Shown piece after piece: positions 41,083 through 50,864 of a stretch of DNA of 64,000 nucleotides. A program made the position numbers and the translations under genes. Below the pieces are notes generated by a model. That model had not been told where the DNA came from, did not search any database, and saw only the letters and a list, made by a program, of their open reading frames with translations. This DNA is from Mesostigma viride (lineage: Eukaryota > Streptophyta > Mesostigmatophyceae > Mesostigmatales > Mesostigmataceae), in NCBI GenBank assembly GCA_009746045.1, contig RPFO01000089.1:1489666-1553665 (forward strand), written 5' to 3'. How positions within the stretch are numbered: the first letter of the stretch is position 1; the number at the start of each line of letters is the position of its first letter.

Positions 41083-41697
41083 AGTTAACGTAAAGGATTT
41101 ACGTTAGATGGATAGAGATTGTTACGCTCTTTCCAACGGCACCTTGAACGCCTCATTTGGTTACGGAACGTAAAAGTTATGACGTTTCCTAGGCTGTGCC
41201 GACAGTACCCGGCGCGCCACTGTGGGCGCGTACGGACACAGGATGTACAAGTGTCACTTTGACAGTCCGCAGGACGTTGACAGGACTTGTACAGGACTTG
41301 ATGGTCAATTGATAGGTAGGCGTGCTGTAGCGCGCCAGGACCTAGGAGACAATTGATGCTGAGTAGTGTACGGATAGGTCCACAGGACTAGCCGTATGGA
41401 CAATTGATAGATCTGCGCGCCAAAGGCGTGCCAGAGTCTGTGTAATCAATTGATTGACAGTTCAGCTGTGACAGAGCAGCTGAATACTTGGACGCGTCCC
41501 TAGCAAGCTATATGTATGACTTGGTAGCTCTAGGACGCTAGTTCTTGCGTGCACGCTCTCTTGGCACTGCGACCCTGTCGCCTGTGCTGCGTGCAGTCTT
41601 GGAAGTGACGTGACTTACGTCTGTGTTCCTTATTCTTAATAAAGGCAACATTTCCTGCAAGAACCATGGCGGAATTCTACACTACACTCTCACAACT
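41083..41697 (+). repeat. 3' LTR of element B
   Basis: 615 bp. Its terminal hairpin has TTTACGTTA where the 5' LTR has TTTGCGTTA, giving a perfect 9-bp stem. Confidence 0.92.
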
Positions 41698-41702
41698 GCT
41701 AG

Positions 41703-42786
41703 CGTGCCGTTATCAAGGAAATTTTGCGTCTCGCGGCTTGTAATGGTTCAGAATGTTGCTCAGAATGATGATGCGTGATTTTCGTAGGTCAGGGGTGGCC
41801 AGATGTATAGCATTGGTAAAATACAGGTAGGACATTACTGCTTTCTTGGTCGTCAGTACCAGATGAGTAATGGCATGCCGTATTTCGATTTTCTTCTTAT
41901 GGCCCGGCAGTCTGCGCCAGCCCGAGCACCCAGTTTTGGTACGGGACATCCGCAGCAGCGTCCCTGTGAATTCGGATGCGTTTATAGGTCATCTTTGCAC
42001 AGAACATCAACCTGGTAATCATGTCGGATGCATGCATTATGCGGCTATGGCGGCCTATGCCTGGAAAGCATTAGCCAGTGTGAGATATGAGGGTCCCGGC
42101 CAGCAGAACCCGGAAAGGTCGTGATCAAGCCAGGTACGGCAACGTGTTTGCATGTCGTTTGCACGGGAATCTGTCGTTTATACATCCATTTTACACGAGT
42201 GTATCAGTGCCTCTTGCAGCAGGTTTCCATGCCTGCTGTATGAGTGCTATTAGCCCCAAATCTGCTCAGTTTGCGGTGTTTCTTTGGAGGATGCCATTCC
42301 GTTAGTGCTGGTTTAGCACTTCTTTGTTTCCCAGCACTTTTTACAGTCCTATGTGGCTGTATACAATGCATAAGTGTGTGGCATTTCATGGATGGCTGCT
42401 TATGCGCGCGTAACCCACACACGTAAGTGAGCGCATTATACAGGTCAGATGGGCTATCCGTGCGGTCTGACCCAAGGAAAGCATGGTGGCACTATCTATT
42501 GACATTGTCCAACCCCAGAATAATTTTGTAGAACCCTCCCTGCAGGGGTAAACTACTAAGGGGATTTCCCTTGCCTGAAAATGATCGTCTTTTGTCCAAC
42601 TTTGGCAGTAAATATCTTGCAAGGCACTGAATGGACTCGGGATATTATTGCATTTTCTGAAAGCCCTTGAAGTGTAGATACTCCTAGCACCCTGGTTGGG
42701 GGTATTTGGAGTTGTGGCCTATGAGTTATGATTTTTTCCATTTTCAGGGGTCTAAAAATGCCAAAAACCCATTCCCGGACTATGGG
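41703..42786. other. Right part of the TTAA element
   Basis: About 1.08 kb. Several short frames exist on both strands but none shows a transposase motif. Ends with the inverted repeat CCGGACTATGGG. Confidence 0.5.
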
Positions 42787-42790
42787 TTAA

Positions 42791-42829
42791 GAAAAGCCCT
42801 CTTGAAATCAATCAGCACAGAGCTATAGT
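42791..42829 (-). pseudogene. pol: 39-bp island of element D pol
   Basis: Between the TTAA element and element C. It encodes SVLIDFKRAFL, the first catalytic Asp block of reverse transcriptase. It reads in frame from 50865 on one side and to 33458 on the other. The last five bases (ATAGT) are the duplication made by element C. Confidence 0.85.
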
Positions 42830-43525
42830 AGTTAACGCCAAGCGCATTGGCGTGATCCTGATTCGGCATATCTCTGCGATTCCAGCGGCACCGGAACGAG
42901 TTCATTCCGACAAGTATCAAGAAAGTTATGGCGTTCCGACTTCTCGGTCGCGCGCGAGCGCGAGCCGGCTGTTCTTCTAAGTCGGACGTGAATATTTGCC
43001 GACGACATATGGGGTCGACAGTAATTCCTGGGCTGACAGGAATTAGGTGCTGTACCTACGACGGTATTGGATTGATACGTCGTACGCAGGAAATAGGAAC
43101 CTTAACCTGTGGTCTGTTGGTACCGCAGGCTTAGTCCTGGACTTCTAGGTGCAGATGCAATAGTCACTGTGGACTGTGCTCTGTGGTCATTGTGCCTGTA
43201 TGGCAGACCTACTGTATAGGAGTGGGCGCTGTACAGGTAGTGAATACTGTACCGGGGGTGTTATTACTGAGCAGGCCTCCTAGGCTGCTCAGGACTAGCA
43301 AGCACAGTGCACAAGTATATAAACAATAGGCCAGTGCCAAATGGGCATCTCTTGCGAGCCCGCCTCACGTGTTGTGCCTTGACTTGGCAAGCGCGTGTAC
43401 AAGCCTCAAGTGTGTGAGCGCTGTAAACATTATCCGATTTTAACAAAGCTCCGTTTCCAACCATATTCACACATTGCTGCATTGCAACCATATCCTTCAC
43501 ATTGCGTGTGATAAGAACGTTAACT
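42830..43525 (+). repeat. 5' LTR of element C
   Basis: 696 bp. Terminal hairpin 42835-42853 (stem ACGCCAA, loop gcgca, stem TTGGCGT). A TATATAAA box at about 43316-43323 marks the likely promoter, some 200 bp before the LTR end. Confidence 0.92.
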
Positions 43526-43618
43526 CAAATTACAACCAGTCTCAGCGGAACGGCCAGGAGGGTCGTTGCCGGTTGCGGTGTGCAGCGTTGACGACGAGAG
43601 GAGCTCGTCCGGTGGTGA

Positions 43619-44534
43619 ATGGTGCAGGAGGAACAACGGCAGCAGGATTTCCGGTTTCGGCAGTCTGCTGGGGGTTCGATTTCTCCTGAATTACGTCGTG
43701 TCGTTCGGGATCTATCTTTATTGCTTGCAGATCGTCCGCCTGTAAATCGCAGCTTCGTGCAATTCGTCGACGACCAGGTCGAAGATTGGGAGCGAATTCT
43801 GCGACACGTACAAACCATCGTCATTCCGGAGCACCGGAGCATCGACGACCTTGAGCAGGAGCTTCACGGGTTGGTCGGCATCCAGACGGTGATTACTGCA
43901 GTAGCAGAGCGAGTGCGGACGGAGTTGGCGCAAGGCGAGGCGAGGTTGCGGAGCAGCTGGCGCAGGGCGACACGAGTTTGTACCGACAGTAGCGGGCGCG
44001 GGAGTACCACGTGCTTTCGCAGGCGGCATCGGCGACGAGGGTGTTGCAGCGGGGCCAGTTAGGCGTGAACGACGCGGAGCGGAGCACTACAGGCGGCTTG
44101 CAGAGGTCGGGGCGACAGCGGAAGCCATCGCCGGAGGACAGCGCGCGACAAGAGTCGGCAGGTTTCCAGAGCGAGTAAGAGTTCCTTTTCAGGAGCTGCC
44201 CCCGCCCCTTCGCGTTCGTGTGACGCGTTGGGAGAGTTTGCACCTCTTGGGTACGATAGTGACCTTGAGGTAGGAGCAGGGGGTGTCGCTGGGCTAGGCG
44301 ACGAGACACTTGGCGACCACGAGGTGCCAAGTACAATCCGCGGGGTGCCAACGACGGGTTGTCACCTGTCTACTTTACCAACGGTGACGATTCAGTCATC
44401 GCGGGCCGACAGCGGGTCGACGACGGCGCAGCAGGTAGCAGGGTACCAGAGCTGATTGTGGTGAGCGACAGCGACGACGACAGCGACAAGGAGAACCAGG
44501 ACGCGCCTGGGGCCAGCCGTGGTGGTCTTGCCTG
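43619..44534 (+). pseudogene. Extra ORF (ORF0) of element C, broken
   Basis: Starts with ATG 43619 (MVQEEQRQQDFRF), 93 bp after the LTR. The first 110 residues look helical (LRRVVRDLSLLLADRP, VEDWERILRHVQTIVI, DDLEQELHGLVG). Near 43945 the likely frame changes, and a stop and further shifts follow. A last open piece (ELIVVSDSDDDSDKENQ) ends at 44534. Position and helical composition match the ORFs of B and D, but sequence identity is low. Confidence 0.55.
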
Positions 44535-44644
44535 AGTGGTAACACTTGGCACTTTCCTTTCTTGTTCAGTAGCTTATATTGCTTTAATTGCTGCTTGGCC
44601 ACTTGGCTGGCTGTAGCAGATCTGAACAGAGGCCATCATGGAGG

Positions 44645-45823
44645 ATGGAGCTATCAACCAACAAGCGGGCTTTATGGGCTTCGCGGCGCGGCGCTGGGCT
44701 GGATGGACGAGATGGACGCGATGGACGCGGTGGACGCGATGGACGCGGGGACGGCCAGGCGCTGGGAGACCAGGCTGAGGTGCCAGATAATCAGAGCCAA
44801 GGATCGCAGGGCGGGCAGCACGCGCCAGCCGCAGATCAAGCGGCGCCTAAGCGACCAACCGTTGCTGAGGGGTACGCGGTGCTAGGCCAGTTTCAGTCCA
44901 TCAAGGACAATTGGCAGCCCCGGGATGCTGAGAGGATGTTAGAGGACATGAACTTGTACACGGAGATATACAACGGTGACAAGCTTCGCATCCTGGCGTC
45001 TAGTGCCTACATACGGCAGTCGGCGAGGCGGCTGTTCAAGTTTGTTCGGGAGCGACACGCGGCGGGGGACACCTGGACGGCGTTTATGACGCGACTCAGG
45101 TCGTTCCTGAGTGACAAGAGGACCATAGATGGGTCCCACCTGAAGCAAGAATACCTGGACTACAAGCCCATCAAGGGGCAGCTAGTGGTCCACGCCTTTG
45201 AAGACTTCGTCAAGCTGAGGGAGGACGCCATGGCCAAGGGCTTCTTCGTCGCAGATCGGATGGCCATGGGCGACTTTCTCAAGTCGCTGCAGCTGGATCC
45301 GGTCACCATGGATAATGTGACCATCCACATGCGACAGGTCCATGGCTGGGCAGCCATGACGGACCAGTTGTATGAGTGTTTCAGCGGCAAGTACGTGGGT
45401 GGTAAGCGCCCTCGTCAGGGTGATGAGGAGGCCACTGAACCCACGGTTAAGTCCATGAGGGGATCGGGCCACGGGGGCCCAGCGCCCTCGAGAGGGCCTG
45501 AGACCTCTTCAAGGGGTCGAGGAAGGTCCAGGAGGGGGCGTGACAGAAGGGCTGGACGGGGGACCCCGCCGAAGTCGGGACATCCACAGTCCCAGTTTGA
45601 CTTCAAGAGGGTGGGTGGTCCTCCCAAGGCTGGGCCCAGCAGTGGGACCTCACGGGACATCAGTCAGGTGGAATGTTATTTCTGCCAGGGGAAGGGTCAC
45701 TTCAGGAATGAGTGTCCCTCGTACCTGAGGCAGGAAGGTCAGAGCAAGCCAGCTCAGGGTGGCAGCAAGGACAAGGCTGGTCCATCCCAGGACAAGGGCA
45801 AGGGCAAGGCTGCTGATCATTGA
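44645..45823 (+). CDS. gag: Gag of element C
   Basis: About 392 residues from the ATG at 44645 (MELSTNKRALWAS); a longer frame without ATG exists upstream. Contains a GRDGRDG-type repeat (about 20-38), a helical shell region (QFQSIKDNWQPRDAERMLED, YIRQSARRLFKFVRERHAAG, FEDFVKLREDAMAKGFFVAD), an RG-rich basic stretch and a CCHC zinc knuckle CYFCQGKGHFRNEC (about 344-357). The Lys/Gly/Gln-rich tail leads to TGA 45821-45823, beyond which the same frame stays open as pol. Confidence 0.88.
   Translation: MELSTNKRALWASRRGAGLDGRDGRDGRGGRDGRGDGQALGDQAEVPDNQSQGSQGGQHAPAADQAAPKRPTVAEGYAVLGQFQSIKDNWQPRDAERMLEDMNLYTEIYNGDKLRILASSAYIRQSARRLFKFVRERHAAGDTWTAFMTRLRSFLSDKRTIDGSHLKQEYLDYKPIKGQLVVHAFEDFVKLREDAMAKGFFVADRMAMGDFLKSLQLDPVTMDNVTIHMRQVHGWAAMTDQLYECFSGKYVGGKRPRQGDEEATEPTVKSMRGSGHGGPAPSRGPETSSRGRGRSRRGRDRRAGRGTPPKSGHPQSQFDFKRVGGPPKAGPSSGTSRDISQVECYFCQGKGHFRNECPSYLRQEGQSKPAQGGSKDKAGPSQDKGKGKAADH
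45821..45823 (+). other. Gag-pol UGA stop, element C
   Basis: TGA followed by CTT. Gag and the 1197-codon pol frame are in phase and separated only by this codon, so pol would be made by stop-codon readthrough. Confidence 0.8.
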
Positions 45824-48800
45824 CTTGAGCCTGCACACATCCCTGAACCCTGGAGGGTGCCCCCAGGGGTGTGTAATGAAGCTGCTAGTGACAGCAGTGA
45901 GGGGCAGCCCCATGCTCTAGTGAAAGAGCCTATTGGACACGATGGGGCAAGCTTGGTTACCACAGAGAGTATGCCAGCTGTAGCTGCAGTGGTTACTCGC
46001 CAACGTGCCCGCCATGGCGGTGCTGAGCCTGAGGTAGGACCTGGTGATGTGGACCCAGGTGGATCTCAGAAGCATTCTGACCGTGCAGGACTGGCACAGG
46101 ATGGTCAGGATGAGGATAGGGCTGGAGACAGTCTGACAGGCACGACCCTGGTGCCTCCTGTACATAAGGGATCTGTACATACCTTGAGTGCTAATAATGA
46201 CAATAAAAGGTTTTCTCTCTTGTATGACATTGCCTCAAGGTTGCATACCATGTTTGGCCATGCAGCTCAGTCTTTGCAAGTTGCTAGACGGCTGGGAGGA
46301 AGTGAGTTGTACTCCATCTGCCAACAGGTTGCTCAAGCTTGCAAGTGCAGGCTAGTTGCTAGAAAGCCCAAGCAGTCTCATGCCAGGACTCCTATTTTGC
46401 AGCCAGGCCATGTGCAGGTAGATATTCAGAGAATCAGGGGTTTGAAGCTGCTGGTGGCAGTGGACAGATATACCAAGTACAAGACCCTAGAGATCCTGCC
46501 TGACATGGAGAAGCCTACATTGATTGCTGCTCTGAAGTTGACAAGGAGCAGGTACCCTGGGTTGGAGTTGTTGCAGTGTGACATTCAGTTTGAGTGCTGT
46601 GAGAACCTGCCAGAGTTTCCAGAGTTGCTGATTACACCCAGGGAGAGCCACGGCCAGCAAGGGGTGGTGGAGAGAGCCATCCAAGAGATCAAGACTGTGC
46701 TGCTGGTGGAGAGGATTCCAAGGACGTCATCTGCCATTGTGACATCTGCATGGCTACGTTCTGTGGAGGACAGGCTGAACCTGAGGACTCCCATGTTCTT
46801 TGGTGACATTGCCATCAATCCTCTTATGCTGCATACCAGGATGCTGCCAGCTGATGCTGAGCAGGCATGGAAGGAGAAGCTAGAGGCCAAGTTCCTCAAG
46901 CTGAGGCAGAAAGACAAGGGCTGGAGTGTCCTAGAACCTAACGTTGGACAACAGGTTGTTGTGTGGAAGGAACCAAGCTTTCCAGGGAAACGTGGCAGCT
47001 GGCATGATGGGGTGGTGACCCGAGTAGAAGCCGCTGGCCATAAGTGCTGGGTGGCCATTGATGGCTCCCAAGCAGTGCACCGTCTGTCCTGGTCAAAGAT
47101 CCGTCCCCGGGGAGGTAATCAAGGAGACCTCTTCCAGGTGCCCGCTGGTGTACAAGGCGGGGGTGACGTGGAGCTTCCTGATCAGGGTGCTACAGCTGTA
47201 TCGAGCCCTCAGGGTGACCCTGGCCCGGCCCCTGGGGTACCTTCACATACGGTGGTTGGGCAAGCAGGCGGACAGGCTGCACCTCCGGAACGGCCCGACA
47301 CCAGGCCTAGGGGTGTGCGTCTATCAGATATTGTACAGGCTTTGCAAAGAGCCAAGAAGGAGCCTAAGGTGTCCAAGCTTGTCCAGTTGGATGAACCTGA
47401 GGTAGCTGCCATGGAGATAGATACCAATGCACAGGTTTCTGTCATGGGACCTCAGCATACAGGAGAACTGCTGGTCGGAGAACCAAGTTGCCCCTGGGTG
47501 TCTGATTTCAGTGGTAGGACGCATCTAAGGGTGTTGGGAGAGGTTACTGCCCCTGTCATGGGTGTGGATGTGACCTTCCTTGTCCTAGAGGACTATGATG
47601 GCCCTGTGATTTTGGGTCAGAATTTTCTGGGCAATCCTGGGATTTCTATCAGAGCTACAGCTCTGAGAAGAGATGGCTGGGGGATGATTCCCCTAGAAAA
47701 TTTCAGGACAACATTTCCAGTCAGGTGCAGGGCCAAGCCGGTCAAGGGTGTAAAATGGGATGAAGGGGAGGTGCCCCCAGCGGCCAGTTTGGTGATTCCA
47801 GCTGTGTTGCACCCCAGCAGTATTGGCATAACTCACAGGAGCCTTGCTGCACACTCTCCTTTGACATATGACCAGCTGGTCCAAGAGATGAGCTCGCCTA
47901 CTTTGTTTGAGGCTTGGAAGCTCGCCTTCTCCAAGGCATTGGAGGAGTGGTTGCAGTTTGAGTGTGCTGCACCAACAGACAGACGTCCCCCAGCATCAAG
48001 GAAGCTTGCTTTGAGATTTGTGCTGAAGAGGAAGGTTGTGGATGAGGTATCAGTGCCCCATGTCAGGCCTGTCCTGAATGAGTATCACGGCACGGGGAGT
48101 CTGCCAGGAGAGGAGCTATACACGCCAGGGATGCTACACGACACATGGAGAATTTTGCTATGTCTCTACGTGGGGTTGCTGAACAGGGGAGCAGCTATGT
48201 CATCAGTGCTGCTGGACTTCAAGAGGGCATTTTTAAAATCTGATCCAGAAGTGGCCAGGAGGGTGTGGAAGCAGGATGAGCCTTACTGTGTTGAGGTGCC
48301 TGCCATCTGGAAGCTGGAGCTGCATCAACAATTCCTGGTTATTCTGAAGGGCCTGGAAGGACTCAGGTCGAGCCCAATCATCTGGAGACTCACGCTGCAG
48401 GAAGCTCTGATCAGTGAGTGTGGCTTGAGAGTGTCTTCAGTTGATCCCTGTTTGCTGCTGGCCCAATGGGAGGGTCTGCCAGTGTATGCTAGTTTGCATG
48501 GAGATGATCTGCATTTGCTAGCCCCCACGACCTGGCTGAAGAAGTTTATTCCTGTCATCAGTGGCAAGTTTTCACTGGGCAAGGAGCTGTGGCAGGAGCC
48601 CAACAAGCCTGTAGTGTTCTGTGGAATGCAGGCTACCCTGTTCAGGAGGGACGGGGAGTGGAGTATCAGGCTTCAGGCTGGAGGAGATTATAAACAGACC
48701 ATTGTGAAGGCCTTGCCAGAGAAGATCACCCAGGCTGCAGGACCTGAGTTGAGAGGCATGTGGGCCTGGTTTGCCAGCATCTGTGGTCCGTCTTTGATGG

Positions 48801-49414
48801 TCCATAGCAGAATGCCTGATGAGGTGCTTGAGGATGAGAAGCCTCGAGTCATAGCCCGGTTGGTGGAGAGTACCCCTGATCTGATTTTGTCTGGGATTGA
48901 CTTTGCCCAGCCTATCACCTTGGAGATCTTTGTTGACAGTTCCATGGATGCTCGCCAGGTTACCAAGGTCAGGGGGAGATCTGCTGCTCTGTTTGCTTTT
49001 TATCAGAGCAGGGCAAGTTTGTTCAGCTGGTACAGCAGACTGCAGAAGAGGGTCTGTATCAGTTCAGATGTGGCAGAATGCAGGGCCATATGCGAGGGGA
49101 TCCAGTCCAGCCTGTACATAAAGGAGTTAATGCTGGAGCTGGCTTCAGTTACCCCTTGGACCTTGCAGATGGAGACGTTGTTGCTAACAGACAGCATGGG
49201 TATGGTCCAGTTTGTTCACAAGCAGCTGGCCAGGAGCCGGGACCTGGATTATTTGTTGCTGAAGGAGTTGGCCAGTTTGGTTGACTTGAAGCATATCCCT
49301 GGCGAGGAGAACCCTGCTGATGCATTGACAAAGCTGCCACACAAGGCCCCAGCCCAGTACAATGTACTGAGGAAGCTCATGAATGCTGACTGTCAAGTCG
49401 GTCTATCTGTCTAA
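45824..49414 (+). CDS. pol: Pol of element C: integrase, retropepsin, RT, RNase H
   Basis: About 1196 residues, uninterrupted. A disordered linker (1-125) has no protease motif. Integrase: LHTMFGHA and CQQVAQACKC (zinc-binding type, about 46230-46350), VQVDIQRIRGLKLLVAVDRY, CDIQFE, SHGQQGVVERAIQEIK (D, D, E). SH3-like tail: VVVWKEPSFPGKRGSWHDGV, HRLSWSKIRP (46940-47105). Retropepsin: MEIDTNAQVSVMG (about 47410) and GPVILGQNFLG (about 47600). Reverse transcriptase: VPHVRPVLNEYHGTG, LLDFKRAFLKSD, GLRSSPIIWRLTL, YASLHGDDLHLL (48486-48520). RNase H: IFVDSSMDARQVTKVRGRSA, DVAECRAICEG, LLTDSMGMVQFVH, NPADALTKL. RT and RNase H follow the copia pattern, but the protease lies after integrase. Confidence 0.9.
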   Translation, partial: LEPAHIPEPWRVPPGVCNEAASDSSEGQPHALVKEPIGHDGASLVTTESMPAVAAVVTRQRARHGGAEPEVGPGDVDPGGSQKHSDRAGLAQDGQDEDRAGDSLTGTTLVPPVHKGSVHTLSANNDNKRFSLLYDIASRLHTMFGHAAQSLQVARRLGGSELYSICQQVAQACKCRLVARKPKQSHARTPILQPGHVQVDIQRIRGLKLLVAVDRYTKYKTLEILPDMEKPTLIAALKLTRSRYPGLELLQCDIQFECCENLPEFPELLITPRESHGQQGVVERAIQEIKTVLLVERIPRTSSAIVTSAWLRSVEDRLNLRTPMFFGDIAINPLMLHTRMLPADAEQAWKEKLEAKFLKLRQKDKGWSVLEPNVGQQVVVWKEPSFPGKRGSWHDGVVTRVEAAGHKCWVAIDGSQAVHRLSWSKIRPRGGNQGDLFQVPAGVQGGGDVELPDQGATAVSSPQGDPGPAPGVPSHTVVGQAGGQAAPPERPDTRPRGVRLSDIVQALQRAKKEPKVSKLVQLDEPEVAAMEIDTNAQVSVMGPQHTGELLVGEPSCPWVSDFSGRTHLRVLGEVTAPVMGVDVTFLVLEDYDGPVILGQNFLGNPGISIRATALRRDGWGMIPLENFRTTFPVRCRAKPVKGVKWDEGEVPPAASLVIPAVLHPSSIGITHRSLAAHSPLTYDQLVQEMSSPTLFEAWKLAFSKALEEWLQFECAAPTDRRPPASRKLALRFVLKRKVVDEVSVPHVRPVLNEYHGTGSLPGEELYTPGMLHDTWRILLCLYVGLLNRGAAMSSVLLDFKRAFLKSDPEVARRVWKQDEPYCVEVPAIWKLELHQQFLVILKGLEGLRSSPIIWRLTLQEALISECGLRVSSVDPCLLLAQWEGLPVYASLHGDDLHLLAPTTWLKKFIPVISGKFSLGKELWQEPNKPVVFCGMQATLFRRDGEWSIRLQAGGDYKQTIVKALPEKITQAAGPELRGMWAWFASICGPSLMVHSRMPDEVLEDEKPRVIARLVESTPDLILSGIDFAQPITLEIFVDSSMDARQVTKVRGRSAALFAFYQSRASLFSWYSRLQKRVCISSDVAECRAICEGIQSSLYIKELMLELASVTPWTLQMETLLLTDSMGMVQFVHKQLARSRDLDYLLLKELASLVDLKHIPGEENPADALTKLPHKAPAQYNVLRKLMNADCQVGLSV

Positions 49415-50162
49415 AAGCTGAGAGCTGGGTGCTTAAGTCTCTGGATATCAGGCTGGGAGCTTGATTGTACATAATCCTGAGCACACCTTGAGGGGTGAGA
49501 CATGTCTCTGGTGTGGGAATGTCTGACATTGTCTCTGATGGAGAGATGTCTATCTGGGGTTTTCATCTCAGTCTGAGGTTTCCCCAGATCTGTGGTTTGT
49601 GGGCGGGGTTCGATTCCCTGGTGCCGTCTTAAGGCGGAGTTTCACGGACTGGCTGACCCATCCACCATGCTGGTGAGGTGGCGACAGGTCCCCTGATTTT
49701 CCACGGTTGGAACGAGTATGGGAGCTTGTGTTTTGCATGTGCTTCGCGTAGATGTTGTGTCTGGTTCGATAAGGGGCAGCAGACCGGCGCCGACTCCCGT
49801 CTGGGGGTCAGCAATGTTTTCTGATGAGCTGTTGTGGGTGATCTGTGGGGTTTCGCCTAAGGTCCTGAAGGTTGTACATACTTCTCAAGTTCTTAGCTGA
49901 ACACCTATGGGCTGCCACAGTTGGCCAACCTCTTGTACATGGGTAACACAACGAGCCTCCCGTGAAGGGATAGGGACTCATTGTAATTTGTTTGTGCTCC
50001 TGAGCCAGTATGGGTGCTATGTACATATAATAAGGAATCCAAGCTGACTGTCATGCCCAGCGGGTTGTGACTTGTAGTCTGGGGAGGATATCCAGTACCC
50101 ATTGTGTGTGTTTGTATGTAGACTTGTGTGAGCTGCTACAGCTCAAGAAAAGAAAGGATTGG
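49415..50162 (+). other. 3' noncoding region of element C
   Basis: Carries the T-arm motif at 49605-49618, one GGCGCC core (about 49795-49800) and the polypurine tract at the LTR edge. No ORF of note. Confidence 0.65.
49605..49618 (+). other. tRNA T-arm motif in the element C 3' UTR
   Basis: GGGGTTCGATTCCC, preceded by GGGC as in element B; 545 bp before the 3' LTR. Confidence 0.7.
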
Positions 50163-50859
50163 AGTTAACGCCAAGCGCATTGGCGTGATCCTGATTCGGC
50201 ATATCTCTGCGATTCCAGCGGCACCGGAACGAGTTCATTCCGACAAGTATCAAGAAAGTTATGGCGTTCCGACTTCCCGGTCGCGCGCGAGCGCGAGCCG
50301 GCTGTTCTTCTAAGTCGGACGTGAATATTTGCCGACGACATATGGGGTCGACAGTAATTCCTGGGCTGACAGGAATTAGGTGCTGTACCTACGACGGTAT
50401 TGGATTAATACGTCGTACGCAGGAAATAGGAACCTTAACCTGTGGTCTGTTGGTACCGCAGGCTTAGTCCTGGACTTCTAGGTGCAGATGCAATAGTCAC
50501 TGTGGACTGTGCTCTGTGGTCACTGTGCCTGTATGGCAGACCTACTGTATAGGAGTTGGCGCTGTACAGGTAGTGAATACTGTACCGGGGGTGTTATTAC
50601 TGAGCAGGCCTCCTAGGCTGCTCAGGACTAGCAAGCACAGTGCACAAGTATATAAACAATAGGCCAGTGCCAAATGGGCATCTCTTGCGAGCCCGCCTCA
50701 CGTGTTGTGCCTTGACTTGGCAAGCGCGTGTACAAGCCTCAAGTGTGTGAGCGCTGTAAACATTATCCGATTTTAACAAAGCTCCGTTTCCAACCATATT
50801 CACACATTGCTGCATTGCAACCATATCCTTCACATTGCGTGTGATAAGAACGTTTAACT
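50163..50859 (+). repeat. 3' LTR of element C
   Basis: 697 bp, with one extra T near the end relative to the 5' LTR and a TATATAAA box at about 50649-50656. Confidence 0.92.
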
Positions 50860-50864
50860 ATAGT

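Larger units (their letters stand above)
33846..41697 (+). mobile_element. AGTT-class LTR retrotransposon B
   Basis: LTRs of 615 bp (33846-34460 and 41083-41697), AGTTAAC...ACAACT, flanked by GCTAG (33841-33845 and 41698-41702). About six differences between LTRs. Order: LTR, extra ORF 34485-35234, gag 35402-36511, UGA, pol to 40132, 3' UTR with T-arm motif and purine tract (agaagggattgg) at 41071-41082. Pol has several frameshifts. The bases after the 5' LTR (CGTATTACAAG) do not form a TGG-type primer site. Confidence 0.93.
33463..42786. mobile_element. piggyBac-like TTAA element, non-autonomous, hosting element B
   Basis: Flanked by TTAA on both sides (33459-33462 and 42787-42790) with 12-bp terminal inverted repeats CCCATAGTCCGG and CCGGACTATGGG. 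TTAA targeting and CCC-starting ends are the signature of piggyBac-type transposons. Without element B (33846-41697 plus one GCTAG) it is about 1.47 kb. No transposase motif was recognised inside. Removing it with one TTAA restores the element D frame exactly (AFL then KGDQ), as expected for this family. Confidence 0.8.
42830..50859 (+). mobile_element. AGTT-class LTR retrotransposon C, gag-pol intact
   Basis: LTRs of 696 bp (42830-43525) and 697 bp (50163-50859), AGTTAAC...TTAACT, flanked by ATAGT (42825-42829 and 50860-50864). About four substitutions and one indel separate them. Order: LTR, broken extra ORF 43619-44534, gag 44645-45823, in-frame UGA, pol 45824-49414, 3' UTR, purine tract (aagaaaggattgg) at 50150-50162. 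The best-preserved copy of its class in the window, and the reference for its domain order. Confidence 0.94.

Noticed and set aside
41713-41949. A piggyBac transposase remnant in the TTAA element
   Set aside because: The short frame has no catalytic Asp pattern or Cys-rich tail that I can match to the family.
43893-44351. 152-residue minus-strand frame in element C
   Set aside because: Lies opposite the broken extra ORF of element C. Positional and compositional agreement with B and D supports the plus strand.
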